The notes below the pieces were generated by a model that had not been told where the DNA came from, ran no database searches, and was given only the letters and a program-made list of their open reading frames with translations. DNA of 64,000 bases from Rhodococcus maanshanensis NBRC 100610. Lineage in GTDB: Bacteria; Actinomycetota; Actinomycetes; Mycobacteriales; Mycobacteriaceae. This document shows, piece after piece, positions 50,937-60,337 of this stretch. Location: NCBI RefSeq assembly GCF_001894865.1, contig NZ_BCXA01000034.1:1-64000 (forward strand), read 5' to 3'. The position numbers and the translations under genes were made by a program. Within the stretch, counting starts at the first letter, position 1. Each line of letters opens with the position of its first letter.

Positions 50937-52174
50937 GGCAGCTCCACCTTCAGCGTCGTCGGCCCGCCCTCGGGGCTGGCCAGTTCCATCGTCCCCTCGA
51001 AGGCCTCGGCCCGGCGCCGGATCCCGCTCAGCCCGCCGCCCGCCCGCTCGACCGCTCCCCCGTGCCCGTCGTCGGTGATCGCGATCCGCAGCACCTCGCC
51101 GGAATCCCGGTGGGCCGTGCACAGGCGGACGGTCACCCCGCCCGCGCCGCCGTGTTTGACCACATTGGTCAGTCCCTCGGCCACCACGAAGTACGCGGCC
51201 GACTCCAACGCGACCGGCGCCCGGCGCAACCCGCCCACGTCCAGCACGCACGGCACCGCGCACCGGCCCGCCAGTGCCGAGACCGCACCCTCGAGCCCGA
51301 GCTCGTCGAGGATCGGCGGGTAGATGTCGTGCACGATGGTGCGCAGGCCCGCGAGCGCGTCGGCGGCCGCGTCCTGGGCCCGAAGCAGCTGCGGCAAGGC
51401 CTGTTCCGGGTTCGTCCGCAGCGACCGTTCCGCGATACCCAGCATCATCACCACCCCGACGAGCCGGTTCTGGGCGCCGTCGTGCAGGTCCCGTTCGATC
51501 CGGCGGAGCTCCGCGGCGTGCGCGTCGAGGGCGGCCGCGCGGCTCGCGGTCAGAGCGCTGACGCGCTCCACCAGCCGCGACTCCCGAGTCGGCGCCAGCA
51601 GCCGCACGGCCAATCCGCACACCCCGCGCGCCATCAGCGGGGTCAGCCACAGCGCCAGCGCGGCGTAGGCGACACCGACAAGCGGCATGGCCGCCGCCCC
51701 CCACCACGATGTCACCGGATAGATGTTGGTCACCGGCTCGTCGGCGGGCATCAACTGCCAGTACGCCGGGATCAGCAGGGAATTGACCGCACCGGCGGGG
51801 AGCGCGACCGCGAGCAGGCCCGCGACGGGCGCGATCAGCGCGTGCGCCGCGAGCCAGCCGGCGTCCCGACGGGTCGAGGCCGCGGTCGCCAGTCGCCGCA
51901 GGTCCTCGAACGTCGGGGCGGCCGGGATCGGCGGGTATCGCTCGGGCAGCACCTCGCCCGAGAACCACCCCGCCCGGCGCCGGGCCAGCCCGGTCCACCA
52001 GCGCAGCAGCCGCACCGCCCTCGGCGCCAGCAGCAGGCCCGGTCCGAACAGCAGGAAGATCATCAGCACCAGCCCGGCGACCAGCAGCGCCATCGACGCC
52101 ATGCCCGCGACACCCTCCGCCGCCAGGTAGCGCAGCGCATGCCACCAGCTCCGCAGCCGCCCGGTCCTCACCAT
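50924..52174 (-). CDS. NarL-type sensor histidine kinase
   Basis: A 416-residue membrane sensor. Four likely transmembrane helices occupy the N-terminal half (for example MASMALLVAGLVLMIFLLFGP). The HisKA_3 box RIERDLHDGAQNRLVGV holds the phosphorylated His. The ATPase part has TNVVKHGGAGGVTVRL (N box) and DDGHGGA to GGGLSGIRRRAEAFEG (G boxes). There is no large extracellular domain, so it may sense a membrane-located signal such as envelope stress or an antibiotic. ATG 52174 is taken; ATG 52186 is also possible. It pairs with the overlapping response regulator. Confidence 0.9.
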   Translation of the reverse strand: MVRTGRLRSWWHALRYLAAEGVAGMASMALLVAGLVLMIFLLFGPGLLLAPRAVRLLRWWTGLARRRAGWFSGEVLPERYPPIPAAPTFEDLRRLATAASTRRDAGWLAAHALIAPVAGLLAVALPAGAVNSLLIPAYWQLMPADEPVTNIYPVTSWWGAAAMPLVGVAYAALALWLTPLMARGVCGLAVRLLAPTRESRLVERVSALTASRAAALDAHAAELRRIERDLHDGAQNRLVGVVMMLGIAERSLRTNPEQALPQLLRAQDAAADALAGLRTIVHDIYPPILDELGLEGAVSALAGRCAVPCVLDVGGLRRAPVALESAAYFVVAEGLTNVVKHGGAGGVTVRLCTAHRDSGEVLRIAITDDGHGGAVERAGGGLSGIRRRAEAFEGTMELASPEGGPTTLKVELPCGS

Positions 52175-52271
52175 GCACCCCAGCATGCCGCACCCCAGGG
52201 TCGCTGTCGGTATAGCCAGCCCCACCATGGATTCGGTAGCGCACGGGATCGTCCGCCGCCGCGGCCGTCCA

Positions 52272-52277
52272 TAGCGT
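52272..52277 (+). promoter_or_regulatory. predicted -10 box (TAGCGT) for the ABC exporter genes, leaderless
   Basis: TAGCGT ends eight bases before ATG 52286. The 111-base spacer to the divergent histidine kinase gene is where the response regulator would bind. Confidence 0.5.
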
Positions 52278-52285
52278 CGACATCC

Positions 52286-53038
52286 ATGAGCACACAGGTT
52301 CTGAGCCCGCCCGTCGCCGCCGTCCGACTCGAGCAGGTCACCAAGAGGTACGGGTCCGGCCCCGCCGCGGTGACCGCGCTGCGGGGCATCGACCTCGCCC
52401 TGCCCCGCGGGGCCTTCACCGCCGTCATGGGCCCGTCGGGCTCCGGCAAGAGCACCTTCCTGCACTGCGCGGCCGGCCTCGACCAGCCGACCTCGGGCTC
52501 CGTCTGGCTCGGCGACACCGACATCTCCCGGCTCAAGCCCAGGGCGCTGACCGTGTTCCGGCGCGACCACGTCGGCTTCGTCTTCCAGGCCTACAACCTG
52601 CTGCCCGCGCTGTCGGTGGAACAGAACATCACCCTGCCGCTGCTGCTGGCCGGTCGCGGCGCCGACCCCGGCTGGCTCGACTTCGTGACCGGCGCCGTCG
52701 GCCTGGCGGATCTGCGTGGGCGCAGGCCCTCGGAGCTGTCCGGCGGCCAGCAACAGCGGGTCGCGATCGCGCGGGCCCTGGTGACCCGGCCCGATGCCGT
52801 GTTCGCCGACGAGCCGACCGGCGCACTGGATTCACGGACCGGCCGCCAGGTCCTCGAACTGCTCCGCCGTACCGCCGAGGAGCTCGGGCAGACCGTGGTG
52901 ATGGTCACCCACGATCCGATCGCCGCCTCGTACGCCGACCGGGTGCTGTTCCTCGCCGACGGTGCCTTCGTCGGTCACCTGGACCGGCCGAGCGCCCAGC
53001 AGGTCGCCGACCACATGACCCATCTCGGGGAGTGGTGA
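52286..53038 (+). CDS. ABC transporter ATP-binding protein (MacB/LolD type)
   Basis: A 250-residue ATPase. Walker A is GPSGSGKST, the Q-loop lies in GFVFQAYNLLPALSV, the signature is LSGGQQQRVAIARAL, Walker B is AVFADEPTGALDS and the switch His is in MVTHDPIAA. The FQAYNLLP and DEPTGALD patterns mark the MacB/FtsE-like class that works with FtsX-type permeases in efflux or lipoprotein handling. It is followed after four bases by the permease gene. Confidence 0.94.
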   Translation: MSTQVLSPPVAAVRLEQVTKRYGSGPAAVTALRGIDLALPRGAFTAVMGPSGSGKSTFLHCAAGLDQPTSGSVWLGDTDISRLKPRALTVFRRDHVGFVFQAYNLLPALSVEQNITLPLLLAGRGADPGWLDFVTGAVGLADLRGRRPSELSGGQQQRVAIARALVTRPDAVFADEPTGALDSRTGRQVLELLRRTAEELGQTVVMVTHDPIAASYADRVLFLADGAFVGHLDRPSAQQVADHMTHLGEW

Positions 53039-53042
53039 CCCG

Positions 53043-55532
53043 ATGAGATCGCTTGCAGGCGCGAATATTCGCGCGCACCGCGGCGGGTTCGTCGGCATGT
53101 TCGTCGCGGTGTTGTTCGCCGCGATGCTCGTCACCGGTCTCGGCGTGCTCATCGAGTCCGGGATCCGCGGCGGGATCGAGCCGCAGCGCTACGCCGGCGC
53201 CGACGTCATCGTCGGCGGCACGCAGTCACTCGTCGTCGAGGAGGAGATCGACCAGCCGTTCGCGGAGCGGGCGCCTCTGGCGGCCGACATCGTGGGCGAA
53301 CTGGAGTCGATTCCCGGCGTGGCACGCGCCGTTCCCGACCTCAGCGTTCCGCTCACGTGGTCGGGCAGACCGGTGCAGGCGCACGGCTGGGCCTCGGCCG
53401 CGCTGACGCCCTACGAGATCCGGGAGGGACGGGCACCGAACGGTGCAGGCGAGGTCGTGGTGGACGGCGCCGGGCAGGCCCGCGTCGGCGACCGGATCTC
53501 GTTGGCGCACGGCGGCATCGCCGACGACTACACCGTGGTCGGCGTCGCGGGCGCGAGCCCGACCCCGGACCGGGCCGCGCACGTGTTCCTGTCCGACGGC
53601 CAGGTCCATTCGCTGTCACCGCGTTCGGGCACCATCGACACCATCGGGGTCACGGCGGCCGACGGCGTCACGGCTACCGCGCTGGCCGAGCGGATCCGCG
53701 AGCGGCTGCCCGAGGTCGAGACCTACACCGGACGGGCCCGCGGCGACGCCGAGTTCCTCGACGCGGGCGGCGCGCGGACCGAACTGGTGATGATCGGCAT
53801 CTCGTTCGCCGGGACGGCGGTGATGATCGCCATGTTCGTGGTGGCCGGCACGCTGTCACTGTCGATCCAGCAGCGCAGGCGCGAGTTCGCACTGCTCCGC
53901 GCGGTCGGCGCGACCCCGGGGCAGATCCACCAGCTCGTCGGGCGTGAGGTGATGCTGGTCGCGGGCGTCGCCGCGGTCGCGGGCACCGTCCCCGGCTACG
54001 TCCTCGCCGGCTACCTCCGGTCTCGCTTCGCGGGAGCGGGACTGCTGCCCGCCGACTTCGCGTTGGCCCTCGGCCCGCTGCCCGCCGTCGCGGCCGTGGC
54101 CCTGAGTCTGATCACCGCCAGGGCGGCCGCGGCCATGGCCGCGCGCCGGCCCGCCAGGATCAACCCGGTCGACGCGCTGGCGGAGGCGTCGGCCACCCCG
54201 GCCCGCCTCGGCCGCGGACGGACGATCACCGGACTGGTCCTCGGCGCGGCGGGTCTGGTGATCTCGCTGCTGCCCGCCGTGATCGGGGGCCAGGCGGCGC
54301 TCGCAGGCGCAGGGGGTGCCGCTGTGCTGCTGATGATCTCGGTGGGACTGCTGGGGCCGCGACTGGTCAGCGGCGCGGTGGCCGCGCTCGGCGGGCCGCT
54401 CCGCCGGTCGGGATCGCCCGCCCTGTTCCTGGCGGCCGCGAACACCCGCGGCAACGCCCGCCGCCTCGCCGCGGCCATCACCCCGCTCGCCCTGGCGATC
54501 GCGATCGGATCGGTACAGATCTTCGTCCAGAGCACCGTCGCGGCGGAGGCGGCCACCCAGTCGAGGGAGGGCGTCACCGCGGACTTCCTCGTCACCGGCA
54601 CCGGGTCGGGGCTGTCCCCCGCCGTCGTCGACGCGATCGGCCGGACGCCGGGTGTCGAGGCGGCGAATCCCATAGCCCGCAGCCAGGTCTACGCCCCGCG
54701 CTTCGACGGCGAGTCCACCACCACCGAGCGGTATGCGGCGCAGGGCGTCGACCCGGCCGCGACCGTCGCGACGATGGATCTGGAGGTCGAGTCCGGCAGC
54801 ATGGACGCGCTGGCCGGACCGGACACGGTCGCGCTGAGCAGCGACGCCGCCCAGACGCTCGGCGTCGGGCTCGGGGAGACCGTGACGCTCTACCTCGGCG
54901 ACGGCACCGCGGTCAGCCCCACCGTCGTCGCGACCTACGGGCGCGGGCTCGGATTCGGCGACGTCACCTTCGCGAACGAGGTCGTGCGCGCCCACACCAC
55001 GAGCGGCCTGGACGACAGCGTGCTGGTGCGGGCCGAGCCCGGCAGGCGGTCCGAGATCGGCGCCGCACTGACCGCGGCGGGCCACGCCGTCGTCGACCGC
55101 GACGGGCTCGGCGCGGCAGGCGAATCCGAGCGCAGCGCGCAGTCCTGGACGAGCCTGATCGCGCTGTCGGTGCTGCTGGCCTACCTGGCGGTGGCGGTGG
55201 TGAACACCCTCGTGATGGTGACGGCCGAGCGGGGACGGGAGTTCGCGTTGCTGCGACTGGTCGGATCGAGCCGCAGGCAGGTGCGCGCGATGATGCGGGC
55301 CGAGGCGGCGATGGTGGTGACGATCGCGTCGGTGGTCGGCACGCTGACCGCCCTGCCGCCGCTGGTGGGGGTCAGCCTCGGGGTCTCCGGGCAGCCGATC
55401 CCCGCCGTCTCCCCCGTCACCTACGCGGCGATCATCGCGGTCACCGTGACACTGGGACTGCTCGCGCTCGCGATACCGACCCGGGCGAGGCTACGCGCGG
55501 ACCCGGTCGCGGCGATCTCGTCCCGGGAGTAG
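53043..55532 (+). CDS. FtsX/MacB-like ABC transporter permease
   Basis: An 829-residue permease with two FtsX domains. There is a first transmembrane helix near residues 15-38 and an extracellular stretch. A helix cluster with SIQQRRREFALLRAVGATPGQIHQLVGRE spans roughly 260-385. A second set begins near residue 400 and ends with a matching TAERGREFALLRLVGSSRRQVRAMM segment and final helices. The duplicated layout is usual for actinobacterial mechanotransmission exporters, which drive substrate release with ATP. The substrate is unknown; regulation by the adjacent two-component system would fit antimicrobial-peptide or envelope-stress resistance. Confidence 0.93.
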   Translation: MRSLAGANIRAHRGGFVGMFVAVLFAAMLVTGLGVLIESGIRGGIEPQRYAGADVIVGGTQSLVVEEEIDQPFAERAPLAADIVGELESIPGVARAVPDLSVPLTWSGRPVQAHGWASAALTPYEIREGRAPNGAGEVVVDGAGQARVGDRISLAHGGIADDYTVVGVAGASPTPDRAAHVFLSDGQVHSLSPRSGTIDTIGVTAADGVTATALAERIRERLPEVETYTGRARGDAEFLDAGGARTELVMIGISFAGTAVMIAMFVVAGTLSLSIQQRRREFALLRAVGATPGQIHQLVGREVMLVAGVAAVAGTVPGYVLAGYLRSRFAGAGLLPADFALALGPLPAVAAVALSLITARAAAAMAARRPARINPVDALAEASATPARLGRGRTITGLVLGAAGLVISLLPAVIGGQAALAGAGGAAVLLMISVGLLGPRLVSGAVAALGGPLRRSGSPALFLAAANTRGNARRLAAAITPLALAIAIGSVQIFVQSTVAAEAATQSREGVTADFLVTGTGSGLSPAVVDAIGRTPGVEAANPIARSQVYAPRFDGESTTTERYAAQGVDPAATVATMDLEVESGSMDALAGPDTVALSSDAAQTLGVGLGETVTLYLGDGTAVSPTVVATYGRGLGFGDVTFANEVVRAHTTSGLDDSVLVRAEPGRRSEIGAALTAAGHAVVDRDGLGAAGESERSAQSWTSLIALSVLLAYLAVAVVNTLVMVTAERGREFALLRLVGSSRRQVRAMMRAEAAMVVTIASVVGTLTALPPLVGVSLGVSGQPIPAVSPVTYAAIIAVTVTLGLLALAIPTRARLRADPVAAISSRE

Positions 55533-55539
55533 AACCGGT

Positions 55540-55572
55540 CGCGCCCGGCACCGCCCTGCGGTGCCGGGCGCG
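55540..55572. terminator. bidirectional hairpin terminator
   Basis: A perfect 13-base-pair GC stem (55540-55552 with 55560-55572) with a 7-base loop lies between the convergent permease (stop 55532) and glutamine amidotransferase (stop 55598) genes. Confidence 0.85.
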
Positions 55573-55597
55573 CGGCTCCGGGGCAACGAGTGATGTC

Positions 55598-56431
55598 TCA
55601 GGTCGGTGGGATCGGCTGGAAGGCGCGGAGCTCGTCCCGTCCCGGCCTGACCACCCCGGCCGAGGATTCCATCACCTCGTTCCACGCGCCGGGAAGCTCG
55701 CGCAACGGTTCGGAGACCACGAACCGGGTCTCCCCACCCAGCTGGTGCAGGACGGGCACCTCCGGGTGGAGATCGCGCAGCCTGGAGATCTCGGTCGAGA
55801 AGAACAGCGACCTCGATTGCCCCTCGGTCGAGTAGCGGAAGATCCAGGTGGATTCGCCGTCCGTCGTCGCGACGGTCATCTGGACCGGATGGTCGACCCC
55901 GTGGGCCCGGCCGACGTCCTCGACGAGACCGACGGCCCTGGCGACCGCGTCGAAGGGGTCGTCGGTGAGCCCGAAGGTCAGGGCGAGGAAGAACAGCGTC
56001 TCGGAGTCCGTCGACCCCTCGAGGTCCGGGAACAGTGCGGGGTCGATCGCGGTCATCAGGTCGCGCCGGGTCTCGTGGAACCCGCGGAGGGCGCCGTTGT
56101 GCATCCACAACCAACGCCCGTGCCGAAACGGATGGCAGTTGCTGCGCTGCACCGCGGTCCCCGTCGACGCCCGGACGTGCGCGAAGAACAGCGGAGTGCG
56201 CAGCTGGCCTGCGATCTCGCGCAGATTCGAGTCGTTCCATGCCGGTTCGATGCTCTTGAACACCGCCGGTTCCGCGCCCTCGCCGTACCAGCCGATGCCG
56301 AAGCCGTCGCCGTTCGTGGTCGTGGCGCCGAGCCGGGAGTGCAGGCTCTGGTCGATCAGTGAGTGTTCAGGCCGGAACAGCAGGTCCTCCGCGAGGATCG
56401 GCTCTCCCGAGTAGGCCATCCACCTACACAT
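55598..56431 (-). CDS. class II glutamine amidotransferase
   Basis: A 277-residue N-terminal-nucleophile hydrolase. MCRWMAYSG puts the catalytic Cys at residue 2, exposed after methionine removal. GDGFGIGWYG, FFAHVRASTGTAVQRSNCHPF and LWMHNGALRG are the glutamine-binding and oxyanion segments of the GATase II fold. It has no synthase domain of its own, as in YafJ/EgtC-like proteins. The downstream acceptor is unknown, and no ergothioneine genes lie nearby. ATG 56431 is fixed by the Cys2 requirement. Confidence 0.93.
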   Translation of the reverse strand: MCRWMAYSGEPILAEDLLFRPEHSLIDQSLHSRLGATTTNGDGFGIGWYGEGAEPAVFKSIEPAWNDSNLREIAGQLRTPLFFAHVRASTGTAVQRSNCHPFRHGRWLWMHNGALRGFHETRRDLMTAIDPALFPDLEGSTDSETLFFLALTFGLTDDPFDAVARAVGLVEDVGRAHGVDHPVQMTVATTDGESTWIFRYSTEGQSRSLFFSTEISRLRDLHPEVPVLHQLGGETRFVVSEPLRELPGAWNEVMESSAGVVRPGRDELRAFQPIPPT

Positions 56432-56481
56432 ACCTCAATTGAACACCGAACCCCGCCCGTCGTGCTCGGTCATTCGCGGGG

Positions 56482-59277
56482 TCAGCGGGCGCGTGCCCGG
56501 CCCGGGGCTACCGCGAGGGCGGCGGTGATAGGTTCGGGCGGCCCCGCGAGTCGACGCCTGCGGCGCCGGATCGCCTTCTCCGTCTCGATCACGACCGGGA
56601 CGATCAGTGCCCAACCGATGCAGGCGAGCCACTGCCCACCCGTCAGGGACGTCGTCATGAGCAGGTCCTGGAGGAAGCCGAGTTCCACGGCGAACACCGT
56701 GACGACCAGGGGCACGGACAGGATCTTCAGCGCCCCGAGCACCGGTGCCGTGAGCCCGGACTCCGGATCGCGCCGCATGACGAGGCCGGCCAGGATCGAC
56801 CCGAGGGACAGTACGACGAACGCCATGGTCATCGGCACGTTGCCCTCGGTCGTGCTCATCTCGCCGGGGGCGAGCAGCATCACCGCAAGGGTGACGGCGA
56901 ACTGCAGGATGCCGTAGGCCAGCCACTGGGCGAACGCGGCCCGGTTGGCGATCGGCAGGCCCGGGTCGCGGGGCGGCTTGTTCATCAGGTTCGGCGGGGC
57001 CGGGTCGAGCATGATGACCGCGACCGGGAACAGGGTGATGAAGAAGTGCTGGAACAACACCATCAGCGGGGTCAGCGCGACCCCCTCGTTGATGTCGAAG
57101 ATGCTCGCGACGAGGAAGAGCAGTACCAGTGAGAACAGCTTGGACATCTGGTAGCGGATGTACGACACGATCTTCTCGTAGATGCTGCGGCCCAAGCGGA
57201 TCGCGGTGATCAGTGTCCCGAAGTTGTCGTCGGTGAGCACCATCTTGCCCGCCTGTTTGGTGACCTCGCTGCCCGAGCCCATCGCCACGCCGATGTCGGC
57301 CTTCTTCAGCGCGGCGGCATCGTTGACGGCGTCGCCGGTCATCGCCACGATTGCGCCGCCCTGCTGCATGATGTCGGCCAGACGCAGCTTGTCCTGCGGC
57401 GTGACACGGCCGAAGACGTGGAGTCCCGGCAGGGCCGCCGCCAGTTCCTCGTCCGTCATGGCCTGGAGTTCGGCGCCGCCGATCGCGCCCGGCCCCAGTC
57501 CCAGTTCGGCGCCGATCGCGGCTGCGGTGATCGCGTGGTCGCCGGTGATCATGCGGACGTCGATGCCCGCCGCGTTGGCGGTGCGCACGGCATCGACCGC
57601 CTCCGGCCGAAGCGGGTCGATGATCCCCACCATGCCGACGAACGTGAGGTCCCCGACGAACGACATCGGGTCCGCGATCACGGCCTCCTCCCGGCCGTCG
57701 AGCAGCCGGGTGGCGAAGGCCAGCACACGAAGTCCCTTCTCCGACATCGCACGGTTCGCGGCCGTCAGTTCGTCCCGGACCTCGGCCAACGGCACCGCCT
57801 CCCCGCCGGGGACGAACGCGGTCGCGCACCGCTCCAGGACCACGTCGGGCCCACCCTTGACCAGCTCCACGAATCGCGTGTCGCCGCGGGCCTGGAGGTG
57901 ATGGAAGGTCGCCATGAACTTGTACGCGGAATCGAACGGCACCTCGGCCACACGCGGATAGGTCTGCCGGGTCAGCGGGGCGTCGACGCCCATCTTGGCC
58001 GCGAGCACCACCAGCGCGGCCTCGGTCGGATCGCCGACGACCTCCCCCGTGTCCGAGACGGTGGCGTCGCTGTCCAGGCACAACCCGTAGGCGAGCAGGG
58101 TGAAGTCCGGAACCGCCTCCCCCGCAACGTGTGCGATCGTCCCGGCCTTGCCGTAGCCCTCGCCGTCCACCGCGAACCACCGACCGTGAAAGTACAGCGA
58201 GCGCACCGTCATCTGATTCATGGTCAGCGTGCCGGTCTTGTCGGAGTTGATCGCGCTCGTGGCGCCGAGGGTCTCGACATCGTTGAGGTTCTTCACGATC
58301 GCCTTCGCCTCGGCGAGCTGGCGCGCCCCGTAGGCCAGCATCGCCTGGACGAACGTCGGCATACCGGTCGGAATCGCGGAGATCCCCATCGAGATGCCCA
58401 GCAGCAGGAGCGTCGTGATGTCCTGTCCGCGGATCGCACCGATGACGACGATGATCGCCACCGCGGCCCAGGCGATGGTGCCGAGCACCTTGGTCAGCGA
58501 GTCCAGTTCGCGCTGGAGCGGTGACTTGCTCGGCGCGACGGCCGAGAGCATCGATGCGATCAGACCCATCTGGGTGCGCATGCCGGTCTCCGTGACCACC
58601 ATGGTGGCGGTGCCGCGGGTGACCGAGGTGTTCTGGAACACCATGTTGCTGCGGTCACCGAGGGCGACGTCGGCGGTGTCGAGCGTCCCGGGATCCTTGG
58701 CGATCGGTGCGCTCTCGCCGGTCAGCGCCGCCTCCTGGGTCTCGAGGGTGGCCGACCGCAACAGTCGGCCGTCCGCGGGGACGATGTCGCCCGACTCGAG
58801 CGCGACGATGTCGCCCGGCACCAGGTCAGTCGCGTCGAGCTGGGTCAGGGCCCCGTCGCGGACCACCCGGGCCTGCGGCGTCTGCATCTTCGCGAGCGCG
58901 TCCACGCTGGCGCGGGCCTTCAGTTCCTGCTGCGTGCCCAGCACGATGTTGAGCAGGACGAGCGCCGCGACCACGATCGCGGTCGGCACCTCGCCGATGA
59001 TCACGCTGACGACCGCCACCGCGACCAGCATCAGGTTCATCGGGTCCGTCAGCTGCAGCAGTGCGATCGCCCACGTCGAGGGCGCGGGCTCGGCCGCGAT
59101 CTCGTTGGCCCCGTATTGCCGCCGCCGCGCGTCGACCTCGGTCTCCGTCAGGCCCGATCGTGGGTCGGTGCCGAGCGCCGCGACGACGGTGTCTGCGTCC
59201 TCGGCGTGCCATCTTTCTCCGGATTCGGCGGTGGCGCGCTGGCGGAACTGGTCCGGTGTCGGTTCCGTTGTGGCCAT
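56482..59277 (-). CDS. cation-translocating P-type ATPase with atypical ion-site and hinge motifs
   Basis: A 931-residue P2-type ATPase. It has a cation-ATPase N-terminal domain (WHAEDADTVVAALGTD), the actuator loop TGES (186-189), the phosphorylated Asp346 in DKTGT, KGGPD in the nucleotide domain and about ten membrane helices. Two motifs differ from the calcium/sodium pump norm. The ion-binding turn of helix 4 reads IPTGMP (302-307) instead of IPEGLP, so the ion-ligand Glu is missing. The hinge reads TGDAVNDAAAL (647-657) instead of TGDGVNDxPAL. The transported ion is therefore uncertain. GAGGAG precedes ATG 59277. It is 32 bases downstream of ppk2, probably in one operon. Confidence 0.92.
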   Translation of the reverse strand: MATTEPTPDQFRQRATAESGERWHAEDADTVVAALGTDPRSGLTETEVDARRRQYGANEIAAEPAPSTWAIALLQLTDPMNLMLVAVAVVSVIIGEVPTAIVVAALVLLNIVLGTQQELKARASVDALAKMQTPQARVVRDGALTQLDATDLVPGDIVALESGDIVPADGRLLRSATLETQEAALTGESAPIAKDPGTLDTADVALGDRSNMVFQNTSVTRGTATMVVTETGMRTQMGLIASMLSAVAPSKSPLQRELDSLTKVLGTIAWAAVAIIVVIGAIRGQDITTLLLLGISMGISAIPTGMPTFVQAMLAYGARQLAEAKAIVKNLNDVETLGATSAINSDKTGTLTMNQMTVRSLYFHGRWFAVDGEGYGKAGTIAHVAGEAVPDFTLLAYGLCLDSDATVSDTGEVVGDPTEAALVVLAAKMGVDAPLTRQTYPRVAEVPFDSAYKFMATFHHLQARGDTRFVELVKGGPDVVLERCATAFVPGGEAVPLAEVRDELTAANRAMSEKGLRVLAFATRLLDGREEAVIADPMSFVGDLTFVGMVGIIDPLRPEAVDAVRTANAAGIDVRMITGDHAITAAAIGAELGLGPGAIGGAELQAMTDEELAAALPGLHVFGRVTPQDKLRLADIMQQGGAIVAMTGDAVNDAAALKKADIGVAMGSGSEVTKQAGKMVLTDDNFGTLITAIRLGRSIYEKIVSYIRYQMSKLFSLVLLFLVASIFDINEGVALTPLMVLFQHFFITLFPVAVIMLDPAPPNLMNKPPRDPGLPIANRAAFAQWLAYGILQFAVTLAVMLLAPGEMSTTEGNVPMTMAFVVLSLGSILAGLVMRRDPESGLTAPVLGALKILSVPLVVTVFAVELGFLQDLLMTTSLTGGQWLACIGWALIVPVVIETEKAIRRRRRRLAGPPEPITAALAVAPGRARAR

Positions 59278-59309
59278 GACCGCTGCTCCTCGCCTGGTAC
59301 TCGGAAACG

Positions 59310-60197
59310 TCAGTAAGGAGTGGGAATCCAGTGCAGCGCCAGCGCAGGCGCGCGATAGTCGCCGGGGCTCTGCCGCTTCGGCAGGGTGACGTCGGGACGC
59401 TCGAGCGGCGTGTACGGGATCTGGCTGAGCAGGTGACTGATGATGTTGAGCCGCCCACGCTTCTTGTCGTCGTTGAGCGCGACGAACCACGGCGCCAAGC
59501 CGGAATCGGTGAACCGGAACATCTCGTCACGGGCCCGTGAGTAGTCGTACCAGCGGGTGTAGGACTTCAGATCCAGCGGGGAGAGCTTCCAGGTCTTCCG
59601 CGGATCGTCGATGCGACTCTGCAGGCGCAGCGTCTGTTGCTCCTCGCTCACCTCGAGCCAGTACTTGAGCAGGATGACCCCCGACTCGACGATCACCCGC
59701 TCGACCGCCGGGATGAGTTCGAGGAACTTCTGAGCCTGGTCCTCCGTGCAGAAGCCCATGACGCGTTCGACGCCTGCCCGGTTGTACCAGCTGCGGTCGA
59801 AGATGACGACCTCACCGGCGGCGGGCAGATGCGGCACGTACCGCTGGAAGTACATCTGCGACTTCTCCCGCTCGGTCGGTGCGGGCAGGGCCACCACCCG
59901 GAACACCCGGGGGCTGACGCGCTCGGTGATCGTCCTGATGACCCCGCCCTTCCCGGCGGTATCGCGGCCCTCGAAGAGGATGCAGACCCTCGCCCCCGTC
60001 GACTTGACCCACTCCTGCAGCGCGACCAGTTCCGCGTCGAGCACCTTCAGATGGCGGCGGTATTCCTTGTTCGTCATCGGTGGGGCATGTTCCGCGGCGG
60101 ACGAGTCGATCAGCTCTCCGGCCTCGGCAGGCCGGCGCCCGGCCTGCTCGGTCTGCTCGGATCGCTTCTTGGACTTCGTGTGCTTGGACTTGCCCAC
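59310..60197 (-). CDS. ppk2: polyphosphate kinase 2
   Basis: A 295-residue PPK2-family enzyme that moves phosphate between polyphosphate and nucleotides. Walker A FEGRDTAGKGG is at 75-85. The Walker B/lid stretch VVIFDRSWYNRAGVERVMGF and RIDDPRKTWKLSPLDLKSY are typical. The N-terminal 35 residues are Lys/Ser-rich and variable. The GTG start at 60197 has GGGAG about seven bases upstream. It is followed by the P-type ATPase gene, which suggests polyphosphate-linked ion or energy balance. Class I versus II/III cannot be settled by eye, though single-domain length favours class I. Confidence 0.94.
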   Translation of the reverse strand: MGKSKHTKSKKRSEQTEQAGRRPAEAGELIDSSAAEHAPPMTNKEYRRHLKVLDAELVALQEWVKSTGARVCILFEGRDTAGKGGVIRTITERVSPRVFRVVALPAPTEREKSQMYFQRYVPHLPAAGEVVIFDRSWYNRAGVERVMGFCTEDQAQKFLELIPAVERVIVESGVILLKYWLEVSEEQQTLRLQSRIDDPRKTWKLSPLDLKSYTRWYDYSRARDEMFRFTDSGLAPWFVALNDDKKRGRLNIISHLLSQIPYTPLERPDVTLPKRQSPGDYRAPALALHWIPTPY

Positions 60198-60256
60198 CGG
60201 CTCTCCCTCGGCCGTCCGCTCGTGCGTACTGGTCCGGTCCTCACCCGGTTCGCCGA

Positions 60257-60293
60257 CAGCAGGACCGCGACACCGAGGCGCGCGGTCCTGCTG
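60257..60293. terminator. hairpin terminator
   Basis: A perfect 13-base-pair stem (60257-60269 with 60281-60293) with an 11-base loop. It stands 44 bases after the stop of the DUF7144 gene and before the start of ppk2 on the minus strand, so ppk2 likely has its own promoter. Confidence 0.8.
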
Positions 60294-60337
60294 CCGGACC
60301 TGTCACCGAATCATCCTGCTTTCCATTGTGTTCCGGG

